From a bacterium (lineage in GTDB: Bacteria > Oederibacteriota > Muellerivitia > Muellerivitales > Muellerivitaceae): a stretch of DNA of 64,000 bases. The notes below the pieces were generated by a model, which saw nothing but the letters and a program-made list of their open reading frames with translations, ran no database searches and had not been told where the DNA came from. This document shows, one piece after another, positions 50,203-57,877 of the stretch. A program made the translations under genes and the position numbers. The stretch's first letter is position 1. Each line of letters starts with the position of its first letter. The stretch is from contig DASZRK010000017.1 of the NCBI GenBank assembly GCA_035549195.1, forward strand, positions 186,001 through 250,000, given 5' to 3'.

Positions 50203-50685
50203 TCATTCCTGGGAATCGATGAGCTTTTGGATGATCTTCCATTCCGCCTCGGTCACGGGTTGGACCGAGAGGCGGGAATATTTGAACAAGGCCATGTTCT
50301 TCAGGCCCGGGACCTTCTTGAGGAAGTCCAACGGCAGGATCCTCTTGCAGGCCTTCACGAATTTCACGTCCACCATGTACCAGGTGGGCTTCTTCGGGTC
50401 GCTCTTGGGGTCGAAATGGACGTCCTTGGGATCGAAGGCCGTGTGGTCCGGATAGCCGGTGCGGACGATCTCCCCCACCCCCATGATGCCGCTGGGTTTG
50501 GCGCCGGAATAATAGAAGAGCATCCCGTCGCCCTTCTTCATCTTGTCCCGCATGAAGTTGCGGGCGGTGTAGTTGCGCACCCCGTCCCAGAAGGTGACCT
50601 TTTCCTTCTTCCATTGCTCGACGGGGTAAACATCGGGCTCCGCCTTCATGAGCCAATGCCGGTATTCCTTGTCCCAAACGCCCAT
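50203..50685 (-). CDS. EVE domain protein
   Basis: A 160-residue EVE (PUA-like) domain protein; the family binds modified bases in nucleic acids. Motifs: HWLMKAEPDVYPVEQW, VTFWDGVRNYTARNFMRDKM, KKGDGMLFYYSGAKPSGIMG, GEIVRTGYPDHTAFDP and SRLSVQPVTEAEW. The length is that of a stand-alone EVE protein. ATG at 50685 has AGGA upstream. It is downstream of the rhodanese gene by 11 nt. Confidence 0.92.
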   Translation of the reverse strand: MGVWDKEYRHWLMKAEPDVYPVEQWKKEKVTFWDGVRNYTARNFMRDKMKKGDGMLFYYSGAKPSGIMGVGEIVRTGYPDHTAFDPKDVHFDPKSDPKKPTWYMVDVKFVKACKRILPLDFLKKVPGLKNMALFKYSRLSVQPVTEAEWKIIQKLIDSQE

Positions 50686-50696
50686 GGTGCCGTTCC

Positions 50697-51011
50697 TTAG
50701 CTTTCGAACTTCTCGGTCTGTTTCCAGCGCTCGAAGCCGCCGATGACGCTGTAGACCTCCTCGAACCCCTGGTCCAGCAGGTAGGCCGCCGCGCCCTGGC
50801 TGGTATGGCCGTGGTAACAATAGACCACCACCGGCTTTTTTTTGTCCGTCTGGTCCACGAACTTCTGGACATTGGCGTCGTTGAGCAGCAGCGCTCCGGG
50901 CACGTGGGCCGCCTCATAGGAAGCCGGGTCCCGCACGTCCACGAAGACCGCCAGCCCGGATTCCAGCTTCTTGCGGGCCTCATCCACCGATATTTCCTTG
51001 AAATCATCCAT
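50697..51011 (-). CDS. Rhodanese-like sulfurtransferase (GlpE-like)
   Basis: A 104-residue single rhodanese domain: KEISVDEARKKLESGLAVFV, DVRDPASYEAAHVPGALLLN and the active-site loop VVVYCYHGHTSQGAA with the catalytic Cys in CYHGHTS, the GlpE signature. Ends GFERWKQTEKF. It transfers sulfur to cyanide or thiol acceptors such as thioredoxin. It sits between the family 2 glycosyltransferase gene (2 nt gap) and the EVE gene on one transcript. Confidence 0.93.
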   Translation of the reverse strand: MDDFKEISVDEARKKLESGLAVFVDVRDPASYEAAHVPGALLLNDANVQKFVDQTDKKKPVVVYCYHGHTSQGAAAYLLDQGFEEVYSVIGGFERWKQTEKFES

Positions 51012-51013
51012 GT

Positions 51014-51799
51014 TCAGCGGGCCCTCCTCAGGCCCAGCTTAGCGTATTTCACGTATTCATGGTAAGAGGAGAGCCAACAGACCTGCAGACCCCGCCAACC
51101 GTCCAAGAAACCCAACTTGAAAAGGTACATGCGCAGGAAGACCCAGCTGGGTTGGAACAAGAGGTAAGCCAGCCAGAAATTCCTCTTCTTGGCCGGGGCG
51201 CTTCGGACAAAAAGGTCCGAATAGCGCTCCATCTTCTCGAGATATTGGGCGATGGAATCGTAGGTGTAATGGTCCATCGGCGATCCCAAGGACCGGGTTT
51301 CCCCCTTCACCTCCAGCCCCTCGTGGACCGGGCGGTTGGAAAACCGGCCCTTGCCCCGACGGATCAACCTCAGTTGGGCGTCCGGCCACCAGCCGCAATG
51401 GCGGATCCATTTCCCCATAAAGAAGGCCCGGCGTTTGATGAAGAACCCGTCCAAACCCTTCGGAGCACCGGCCATGACCCGCTCGATCTCCCGGACCAGG
51501 TCCGGTGTCAGTGCCTCGTCCGCGTCCAGCGACAGGATCCAGTCCCCATGGACCTTTCCAAAAGCCCAATTCTTTTGGTCGGCATAACCTTTCCATTTGC
51601 GGGTGAGGACCTTGGCGCCCAATCGGCGCGCGGTCGCCACCGTCCGGTCCCGGCTTTCCGCGTCCACCACCAGGATCTCCGGCTTCGCCTTGAACCGCAG
51701 GCTCTTCAGGCAACGCCCGATGTTCTTCTCTTCGTTCAAGGTGATGATGACAACGGATAAGGAAGCCCCCTTGGGCCGGTCGAAGGGTTTAGGCGACAT
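51014..51799 (-). CDS. Family 2 glycosyltransferase (WaaE/KdtX-like)
   Basis: A 261-residue GT-A glycosyltransferase: LSVVIITLNEEKNIGRCLKS, LVVDAESRDRTVATARRLGA, WALSLDADEALTPDLVREI-like region (ILSLDADEALTPDLV, the DxD) and FFMGKWIRHCGWWPDAQLRL. The last motif and KGRFSNRPVHEGLEV are typical of lipopolysaccharide core beta-glucosyltransferases. It overlaps the deacetylase gene upstream by 11 nt, so envelope glycan genes at 51014-53596 form one unit. Acceptor unknown. Confidence 0.9.
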   Translation of the reverse strand: MSPKPFDRPKGASLSVVIITLNEEKNIGRCLKSLRFKAKPEILVVDAESRDRTVATARRLGAKVLTRKWKGYADQKNWAFGKVHGDWILSLDADEALTPDLVREIERVMAGAPKGLDGFFIKRRAFFMGKWIRHCGWWPDAQLRLIRRGKGRFSNRPVHEGLEVKGETRSLGSPMDHYTYDSIAQYLEKMERYSDLFVRSAPAKKRNFWLAYLLFQPSWVFLRMYLFKLGFLDGWRGLQVCWLSSYHEYVKYAKLGLRRAR

Positions 51800-53108
51800 C
51801 GAATTTCCCCATGAGCTTGCGGTAACGGTGATAGAACCCCGTGGTCTTCTTCCAAAGGTCGAGGACGGAGGAATGGGGGAACATATGGACCCGCCGGATC
51901 TCGAAAAGGTCCTCTCCGAAGTGGGTAAAACGCCCGCCCACCGAGACGCCGAAGGTATAACCGGATTCCCGGGTCATGGTCTTGACCCTCTCATCATAGA
52001 CGCCGTAGGGGTAGGCCAAGGACAGGATGGGTTTCCCCACCAGGGCCTCCAGGACCTCGCGTGACCGGACGATCTGTTTTCGTGCCTGGGCCGGGGGAAG
52101 GTCCGTGAGCCGCACGTGGTCCATGGCATGGGATCCGAATTCCACGAGGCCGCTCCGTGCCATGGCCCGGACCTCGGCATCGCCCATCAAGGGCGCCTCG
52201 ATCTCGCCCTTGGGGACATCCCAGTAATTGGTCCGGTGTTTCCGGTTCCCCAGAAGATAGACGACGGCTTTCATCCTGTATTTCCGCAAGAGGGGCAGGA
52301 GGTTCTCGTAATTGTCCCGGTAACCGTCATCGAAGGTCAGGATGACCGGCTTCTCCGGCACCCGGCGGGCGCAAAGGTCCTCGAAGGTCATGGTCTGGAA
52401 ACCCCGCACCATGAGGAACTGCAGGTGTTTTTCAAGGTTCGCCCGGGTGACATAGATGTTGTATTTCGACCCTGTCGGGGCCTGGTCCGTGACCCGGTGG
52501 TACATGAGCACCGGCAATTCATGGAAACGCCGTAGGTTCTCCTCCAGGATCACCCGTCGGTAGAGGTCCTCGGTCCGGGGAAAGATCCGGTCCATGGCAT
52601 AGTCGGAGGTCAGGAGTCCCCTTCCCGTCTTGGCCACCTGGACCCGAAGGGTGCGGTTGGAAAGCAAGGACAGCAGATCCCGGGTGGCTTGGGCCCAATC
52701 GAGGTGCTCTTTCTCGGCGCAATCCCCGAAGTTGCTTCGTTTGGCGGTTTCGACATTCTTGGGCGCAAGGGGGCCCACATAGAGTTTCTCACCCACGGCG
52801 ATGACCGGTTTGGAAAGGGCCATGGCCTCCAAGGCCACCCGGCCCGCTCCGACCACCACGTCGGCCCGGTGGTAATAGGGGGCGAGTTCCTTCTGGAATC
52901 CTTCGAATCGGACGAAAGGATATTGTTGGGAAAGGGCCCGGTGCTCTTCCCCGACCGGCCCACCCACCACGATGAAACCCACTTGGGGGAACTTCCGGGC
53001 AACCGTCGGCGCGACCGCGCGAAGATAGTCCAGGATGACCCGGTTCTTGGGCCCCGAAAGGCGGCCGACGATCAGGACGGTGGGTTTCGGCATGGGCTCC
53101 ATCCTCAA
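51789..53108 (-). CDS. GT-B C-terminal half fused to NodB polysaccharide deacetylase
   Basis: A 439-residue fusion. Residues 1-190 are the donor-binding half of a GT4-type glycosyltransferase: VLIVGRLSGPKNRVILDYL, then GFIVVGGPVGEEHRAL, PYYHRADVVVGAGRVALEAM and ALSKPVIAVGE. Residues about 200-439 are a NodB deacetylase: PVLMYHRVTD, the metal-site VILTFDDGYRDNYENLL, EFGSHAMDHVRLTDL (HxxxH) and SLAYPYGVYDERV. The acceptor half of the GT is encoded by the preceding gene (53105-53596), whose TGA overlaps this ATG as ATGA. So one GT-B fold is made from two coupled chains. Start 53108 or the ATG at 53093. Confidence 0.82.
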   Translation of the reverse strand: MRMEPMPKPTVLIVGRLSGPKNRVILDYLRAVAPTVARKFPQVGFIVVGGPVGEEHRALSQQYPFVRFEGFQKELAPYYHRADVVVGAGRVALEAMALSKPVIAVGEKLYVGPLAPKNVETAKRSNFGDCAEKEHLDWAQATRDLLSLLSNRTLRVQVAKTGRGLLTSDYAMDRIFPRTEDLYRRVILEENLRRFHELPVLMYHRVTDQAPTGSKYNIYVTRANLEKHLQFLMVRGFQTMTFEDLCARRVPEKPVILTFDDGYRDNYENLLPLLRKYRMKAVVYLLGNRKHRTNYWDVPKGEIEAPLMGDAEVRAMARSGLVEFGSHAMDHVRLTDLPPAQARKQIVRSREVLEALVGKPILSLAYPYGVYDERVKTMTRESGYTFGVSVGGRFTHFGEDLFEIRRVHMFPHSSVLDLWKKTTGFYHRYRKLMGKFDVA

Positions 53109-53596
53109 GAACGGGATCGGGGAATTTCGATGCCGTTACGGATGACCTCGAGCTTCCCTTCCTCGAAAGCCCGGGTTTGGGTCATCATTTGATCGCGGAT
53201 GTCCTCGCAAACGGCGATGGCCCGGGGACCGTAGATCCTGGACCGCCGGCTGCTGAAATGAAGATGCTGACGTCCATGCAAGGTCGAAAGATAGGCGGTA
53301 TGGGTGAGGCGGCAAGCCCAATGGGCCACCCAGCTGGCCGCGCGGGAATGGGCGTGGATCAGGTCGATCCTCTCACGCCGGACGATCCCTCGGAGGGCCA
53401 CGATGTTCATCAACCGGGAAAAAAGCGAGCGGCGGTAGATGGGTACCGGAATGAATCGGGCGTCCACTTTTTGCTGGAAGGACCCGGCGGCGATGAAGAC
53501 CCGGTGCCCTTGGGCGGTTTGGCGGCGGATGAGGGCGGCGGTGGAGGTTTCCGATCCCGTCACCAGGTCGCCGCTCAGGACGTGCAGGATGTTCAC
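53105..53596 (-). CDS. GT-B glycosyltransferase N-terminal (acceptor) half
   Basis: A 163-residue protein equal to the N-terminal half of a GT4 glycosyltransferase: ILHVLSGDLVTGSETSTAAL, IRRQTAQGHRVFIAAG, RRERIDLIHAHSRAASWVAH and AYLSTLHGRQHLHFSSRRSR. It ends with VIRNGIEIPRSRS, the point where the two GT-B domains usually join. GTG start at 53596, because the family N-terminus follows it. It ends in an ATGA overlap with the gene for the C-terminal half. It could be a natural split or one gene broken by a frameshift at about 53105. Confidence 0.75.
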   Translation of the reverse strand: MNILHVLSGDLVTGSETSTAALIRRQTAQGHRVFIAAGSFQQKVDARFIPVPIYRRSLFSRLMNIVALRGIVRRERIDLIHAHSRAASWVAHWACRLTHTAYLSTLHGRQHLHFSSRRSRIYGPRAIAVCEDIRDQMMTQTRAFEEGKLEVIRNGIEIPRSRS

Positions 53597-53782
53597 GGAT
53601 GATTTTCCCCGAATGTTACGTGATGTTGGCCCAGGCTTGCCGGAGGAGCGACAAAATTGTCTCCCGGTCCCCCGTTCCCACCAAATAAGTCGTTCCACAC
53701 TTTACAGGGCCCTGAAAACCAAGGAATTCGTGGCATTTCCTTTGCTTTGAATCAAGGAACGTCAAGGCGAGGAGGCTCACCG

Positions 53783-54442
53783 ATGGAAGTCACCCGTATT
53801 CTCGTTCAAATGAAGGCTGAAGAACACATGAAAAAATCCGACCCTTTGGGTTGGTTCGAATCGGTCTATGCGGCCGCCAACGGGGATGAATTGATGGTGC
53901 CCTGGGCGAACCTGGGTCCGAACCCATGGCTGACCGAATGGTTGGACCGCCATCCCTTTCCGGACGGCAAGCGGGCCCTGGTCGTTGGCTGCGGGTTGGG
54001 GGACGATGCGGAGGAACTTTCGCGGCGGGGATTGTCCGTGACCGCCTTCGACATTTCGCCGACCGCCATTCACTGGGCGAAGCGGCGCTTTCCCTTGAGC
54101 CAAGTGAAATACGAGGTCATGGACCTGTTCCATGCGCCGCAGGGTTGGGAACGATATTTCGGATTCATCTTCGAAGGTTACACCTTGCAGTCCATGCAGT
54201 CCCCCTTGCGGGAGCAGGCCATCCAAAGGATCGCCGGCCTGCTGGCCCCCAAGGGGGATCTTTTGGTGGTAGCGCGGGGGAAGGAAGCCAACGAATTCCC
54301 GGATGGGCCGCCTTGGCCCTTGACCCAGGACGACCTTTCCAACTTTGCACGGCAGGGGCTCTCGATCCAATCCTCCGAGGACTTCATGGATAAAGAGAAC
54401 CCGCCGGTCCGGCGTTTCCGGGCCCACTATCAACGTCCCTGA
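53783..54442 (+). CDS. SAM-dependent class I methyltransferase
   Basis: A 219-residue methyltransferase. Motif I: RALVVGCGLGDDAEELSRRG, with the SAM-binding acid in SVTAFDISPTAIHWAKRRFP. Later VKYEVMDLFHAP and GLLAPKGDLLVVARGKEA. The N-terminal WFESVYAAANGDELMVPWAN resembles thiopurine-methyltransferase-like enzymes that act on small molecules. GAGGAGG lies 8 nt before the ATG at 53783. The last 59 bp overlap the convergent DoxX-like gene. The gap 53597-53782 holds no gene. Confidence 0.88.
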   Translation: MEVTRILVQMKAEEHMKKSDPLGWFESVYAAANGDELMVPWANLGPNPWLTEWLDRHPFPDGKRALVVGCGLGDDAEELSRRGLSVTAFDISPTAIHWAKRRFPLSQVKYEVMDLFHAPQGWERYFGFIFEGYTLQSMQSPLREQAIQRIAGLLAPKGDLLVVARGKEANEFPDGPPWPLTQDDLSNFARQGLSIQSSEDFMDKENPPVRRFRAHYQRP

Positions 54443-54827
54443 ACCGGATTTTTTCCCGGATGGGTTTTGGCACTTTGAGATGGAACCAGGCCCAGATCAG
54501 GAGCGCCCAATGGAATGGGATACGGGCGGCCAGGGTCCAGGAAGGGAGGGGGATCCCCGCTCCCCTTTCGACCAGCACGAAGGCATCGATGGGCAGGCTT
54601 ATGCCGATCATCAACAAGGCCAGGTAACAACCCAGCTTCGTGGTGCTCTTGAAGGGCAGTAAAAAGCTGATCACGAGCAGGACCGCCCCGGCCAAGTTGA
54701 CGACCACCCAGGGATGCGGCATGAAGGCCGGGACCAGGGAACGGAAATAATCGAACCGGGTGAAATGGGACAACCCCGCGAAGAAATAGGTGAAGGTCAT
54801 GGCGGTAAGGCTGATCTTCCGGAGCAT
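54384..54827 (-). CDS. DoxX-like four-TM membrane protein
   Basis: A 147-residue membrane protein of the DoxX type: YFFAGLSHFTRFDYFRSLVP, FMPHPWVVVNLAGAVLLVIS, KLGCYLALLMIGISLPIDAF and the last helix HWALLIWAWFHL. DoxX-like proteins are redox- or quinone-linked membrane proteins of uncertain role. It is the last gene of the minus-strand TetR operon, 18 nt after the epimerase gene. Its 3' end overlaps the convergent methyltransferase gene. Confidence 0.78.
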   Translation of the reverse strand: MLRKISLTAMTFTYFFAGLSHFTRFDYFRSLVPAFMPHPWVVVNLAGAVLLVISFLLPFKSTTKLGCYLALLMIGISLPIDAFVLVERGAGIPLPSWTLAARIPFHWALLIWAWFHLKVPKPIREKIRFRDVDSGPGNAGPAGSLYP

Positions 54828-54845
54828 GGGATTAGAATAACCCCA

Positions 54846-55751
54846 TCAAGCCAAGCTTGTCAGGGCCTCCCCCAACGTAGAATGCTGGAACCGATAACCC
54901 GCCTTCAGTAACTTGGTCGGAACGACCCATCGGCTTTTCAAGAGGAGTTCCGGCTCGGTGCGAGCGATCCAGGCTCCGACGGCGATCAACCAGCCTGGCA
55001 AGGGCAGGCCAAAGGGCATGTGAAGGGCCTTCCGAAAAGTCGCCATCAATTCCCGGTTCGAAATGGGCCCCGGCGAAGAAACGTTCACGACACCCTCAAG
55101 GGTCCCGGCTTGGATGAATCGGATGATCCTGAATAGGTCATCCTCATGGACCCAGCTGAAGATCTGGCGCCCATTTCCCTGGACCCCTCCCAGGCCCATC
55201 CTTACCAGGGTCCAAAAGGGTTTGAAAACACCTCCCTCTTTCCCCAGAACGATGGCCGAACGAAGGGCGACCCGGCGGCCGCCTGGATAGGACTGCTCGA
55301 AGAATGCTTTTTCCCAGGAGGTCGCCACGTCGACGGAAAATCCTTCCCCGATCTCTCCTGTTTCCTCGTCCATGGGGCGGTCTTCCGCGTGCCGGTAGAT
55401 AGTGGCAGTACTGGCATTGATCCAAAGCTTGGGAGGTCGTTCCGCCCTTTGGACCGCCTCACCCAAAACACGGGTCGGTTCCACTCGGGAATCCAGGATG
55501 GCCCTCTTGTTCTTCGCGTTGTAACGGCAATCCACGCTTTTTCCCGCGAGATTGATGAGCATATCCGCGCCCTCCAGGGCTTGGGCCCAATCGCCCAAGG
55601 TCTGGCCATCCCAGTGCAGTTCCCGGACCATCCCTTCCTTCGACTCCCGGCCACGGGTCAGGATGGTCACCCGGTCCCCTTCTTCCAACGACCGCTTCAC
55701 CAAGGCCCGGCCGATAAATCCATTCCCTCCCGCGATGACGATGTTTCCCAT
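54846..55751 (-). CDS. NAD-dependent epimerase, TIGR01777/YfcH family
   Basis: A 301-residue short-chain dehydrogenase-like protein: IVIAGGNGFIGRALVKRSLE, LINLAGKSVDCRYNAKNKRA, ILDSRVEPTRVLGEA, NASTATIYRHAEDRPMDEET and FSWVHEDDLFRIIRFI. These are the marks of the SulA/YfcH-like epimerase family, whose substrate is not known. GGAGGGGGAC precedes the ATG at 55751; the upstream reading is not conserved. It follows the tetR gene by 10 nt in the minus-strand operon. Confidence 0.9.
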   Translation of the reverse strand: MGNIVIAGGNGFIGRALVKRSLEEGDRVTILTRGRESKEGMVRELHWDGQTLGDWAQALEGADMLINLAGKSVDCRYNAKNKRAILDSRVEPTRVLGEAVQRAERPPKLWINASTATIYRHAEDRPMDEETGEIGEGFSVDVATSWEKAFFEQSYPGGRRVALRSAIVLGKEGGVFKPFWTLVRMGLGGVQGNGRQIFSWVHEDDLFRIIRFIQAGTLEGVVNVSSPGPISNRELMATFRKALHMPFGLPLPGWLIAVGAWIARTEPELLLKSRWVVPTKLLKAGYRFQHSTLGEALTSLA

Positions 55752-55761
55752 GTCCCCCTCC

Positions 55762-56448
55762 TCAATAGAATTTGTACTTGTAGAACATCCGAACAAATTG
55801 CTCGGAGAAGCCCTTGAGGATCGGCAGGTTGGACAATTGGATGAGCCTGGCGATGAGGATGGAGCTTTGGTCGATGAGTTGGAAGGTCTTCCGTTGCCGG
55901 GGCGACTTGTCATAGACCCAATAAAGGATCATACCCATCTTGAACATCCAAAGGATCTCGGGAAGACGGACCTTCAACTTCTCCGGGATGGGGGTGCTGG
56001 TCCCTTCCAGGACCCGCTTGAAGACCGCGATGTTCTTGTCCCGGACCTCTTTGGATTCGGGACTGAAGGGGGAGAGAGGGTGGTCCGGATCCACCGCCGT
56101 GGCGAAAAGAGCCTTGGAGATGCCGTGATAGGACTCGGCGATCTGCATGTGGGCTTTCACTGCCCCCGCCAAGCGTTTTTTGAGGTCCTTCTCTTTCTCC
56201 AGAACCTTGTCCACGATGATCAGGTGCTCCTCATAGGACCTTTCGTAGTAGGCCTGGATGAGATGCTCCTTGGAGTCGAAATGGTAGTAGGCCGCGCCGG
56301 GCGCCAGCCCCGCCGCGTTGGCGATCTCCCGCATGGTGGCCTTCTCGTAGCCGTGCTTGAGGAAAAGTCCCAAGGCCACGTCCAATATCCTTTGGCGGGT
56401 CTTGTCCGCCTTTTGGTTCTTTTCGTTCGGGTCTTTGGGTGTCCTCAT
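55762..56448 (-). CDS. TetR-family regulator
   Basis: A 228-residue repressor. N-terminal HTH: KTRQRILDVALGLFLKHGYE, then KATMREIANAAGLAPGAAYY and HFDSKEHLIQAYYERS. The C-terminal ligand domain is rich in aromatic residues (LWMFKMGMILYWVYDKS), suited to a hydrophobic ligand such as an acyl-CoA or fatty acid. It is coupled to the gene before it (ATGA overlap at 56445). Its likely operators are the two palindromes TTnGAACGnGTTCAAA in the divergent promoter region 56863-56929, which would control both operons. Confidence 0.92.
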   Translation of the reverse strand: MRTPKDPNEKNQKADKTRQRILDVALGLFLKHGYEKATMREIANAAGLAPGAAYYHFDSKEHLIQAYYERSYEEHLIIVDKVLEKEKDLKKRLAGAVKAHMQIAESYHGISKALFATAVDPDHPLSPFSPESKEVRDKNIAVFKRVLEGTSTPIPEKLKVRLPEILWMFKMGMILYWVYDKSPRQRKTFQLIDQSSILIARLIQLSNLPILKGFSEQFVRMFYKYKFY

Positions 56449-56846
56449 TCGGCCGCCTCCTGAAGGACCGCTTTTTGTTGCTTCCGGTTCAACTCGGGGT
56501 TCAGATCCTTTTTGCGACGGACCTTATTGAAGACATATAAATTGAAGAAATGCATGATCCCCAACATCATCAACACCAATCCGATCTGGGCCGCCAAGAC
56601 CTCGATCGCTTGCTGGATCGTCTCCACCGGTTTCTCGACTTTCAGGTTGAAAGCGACATATCCAAAGTTGATGAGGTAAAAACCCACCACCAACAGGTGG
56701 TTCCACGAATCGGCTAGAGCCACATCCCCGCTCATCGCATCGACCAGGAAACGCCCTCCATGTTTGAATAGGACCCTCGCCACCCAGACCGTCAATGTGA
56801 TGCTGATGAAGAGATAGGCCAAATAAGTCTCTACAAGAGTGTTCAT
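56445..56846 (-). CDS. Three-TM membrane protein, first gene of the TetR operon
   Basis: A 133-residue membrane protein with segments YLAYLFISITLTVWVARVLF, LLVVGFYLINFGYVAFNL and AAQIGLVLMMLGIMHFFNLY, and a basic C-terminus (NKVRRKKDLNPELNRKQQKA). Its stop overlaps the tetR start (ATGA). No family recognised. It is the first gene read from the leftward promoter. Confidence 0.7.
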   Translation of the reverse strand: MNTLVETYLAYLFISITLTVWVARVLFKHGGRFLVDAMSGDVALADSWNHLLVVGFYLINFGYVAFNLKVEKPVETIQQAIEVLAAQIGLVLMMLGIMHFFNLYVFNKVRRKKDLNPELNRKQQKAVLQEAAE

Positions 56847-56862
56847 GACTTCCTCCTTTAAA

Positions 56863-56929
56863 TTCGAACGCGTTCAAAATATACCTTGACACCCACACCG
56901 GGTCAAGTGATAATTTGAACGTGTTCAAA
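56863..56929. promoter_or_regulatory. Divergent promoters with twin TetR operators
   Basis: Rightward: TTGACA (56886-56891), 17 nt, GATAAT (56909-56914). Leftward: TTGACC (56906-56901), 17 nt, TATATT (56883-56878). The promoters overlap. Directly beyond each -10 is a palindrome: TTCGAACGCGTTCAAA (56863-56878) and TTTGAACGTGTTCAAA (56914-56929). A dimer on each site would shut both operons. Confidence 0.85.
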
Positions 56930-56943
56930 AAAGGAGGCCCGCC

Positions 56944-57474
56944 ATGGAACAAGCCAAGCACCGCCAGGAACTGGTCCGGATCCTCCAATGGGCCCACGCG
57001 GGGGAACTGGGGGCCGCTTCGGCCTACCGAGGCCATTGGAAGACCGTGACCGCCCCCGACGAGGTGGAAGGGATCCGACGGATCGAGCAGGATGAATGGA
57101 AGCACCGGGCCCAGGTTCGGCGGATGCTGGCCGAACTAGGGGCGGCTCCCCGCCCTCCTTATGAACTCCTGATCGGGACCATCGGCAAGACCCTGGGGAC
57201 CCTCTGCCCCGTCTCGGGGTGGTTCTTCCCCATGTATTTCGCGGGCCGGCTCGAGTTCGGCAACGTGGACCAATACGAAGTAGCGGCCCACCACGCCGCC
57301 CGGTTGGGGCTCAAGGACATGGCCCAGGAACTCCACGTCATGACCCGCACCGAACGGGAACATGAGATCTTCTTCATGAAAAAGGTGGAAGGCCATCCCC
57401 TCCTTCCCCTGGTCCAGTTCATCCTGCGCTGGGGGCCGGATGCGCGGAAGAACACCCAGGAGGTGGCGCCATGA
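56944..57474 (+). CDS. Ferritin-like di-iron protein
   Basis: A 176-residue four-helix protein with di-iron ligand patterns: E21 (HAGELGAASAYRGH), E51xxH54 (DEWKHRAQV), E104 or E112 in helix 3, and E137xxH140 (TEREHEIFF). This fits COQ7-like or rubrerythrin-like oxygenases or hydroxylases of the ferritin superfamily. A hydrophobic middle (TLCPVSGWFFPMYFAG) suggests membrane contact, as in COQ7. AGGAGG lies 6 nt before the ATG. It heads the rightward TetR operon; its stop overlaps the next start (ATGA). Reaction unknown. Confidence 0.72.
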   Translation: MEQAKHRQELVRILQWAHAGELGAASAYRGHWKTVTAPDEVEGIRRIEQDEWKHRAQVRRMLAELGAAPRPPYELLIGTIGKTLGTLCPVSGWFFPMYFAGRLEFGNVDQYEVAAHHAARLGLKDMAQELHVMTRTEREHEIFFMKKVEGHPLLPLVQFILRWGPDARKNTQEVAP

Positions 57475-57875
57475 GGACCCTTCTCATCCTTGCCGGGTTG
57501 GGCAACTTGGGACTGGCGCTCGCTAGTATCGCGATCCCCCATGTCCTGAAATGGTCCATTGATATGAAGAAGATGCGCCCTTTGACCCGCCAGATCTTCC
57601 AGACCTACGCGATCTATATCTGGGCCACCAACCTTTCCTTCGGCCTCCTTTCCCTTTTCCATCCGGAATGGCTGTTGGACGGGAGTCCACTCGCCAGAGC
57701 CGTCGCCGGATTCATCACCCTCTATTGGGGAGCCAGGCTCATGATCCAATTCTTCTACTATGACCAGTCGGTCCGTCCCCCGGGGACTTTTTGGATGGTG
57801 GCGGAATGGTCGCTCGTTGGCCTCTTTGTTTACCTGACCGGGGTCTATGGACACATTGCGTTGACGGGAGGCTGA
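57471..57875 (+). CDS. Four-TM membrane protein in the TetR operon
   Basis: A 134-residue membrane protein: LLILAGLGNLGLALASIAIP, IFQTYAIYIWATNLSFGLLS, AVAGFITLYWGARLMIQFFY and MVAEWSLVGLFVYLTGVYGH. Conserved-looking polar residues FYYDQSVRPP lie between TM3 and TM4. It is coupled to the ferritin-like gene (ATGA) and 2 nt before the wax-synthase-like gene, so the products may form one membrane complex. No family recognised. Confidence 0.72.
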   Translation: MRTLLILAGLGNLGLALASIAIPHVLKWSIDMKKMRPLTRQIFQTYAIYIWATNLSFGLLSLFHPEWLLDGSPLARAVAGFITLYWGARLMIQFFYYDQSVRPPGTFWMVAEWSLVGLFVYLTGVYGHIALTGG

Positions 57876-57877
57876 CC

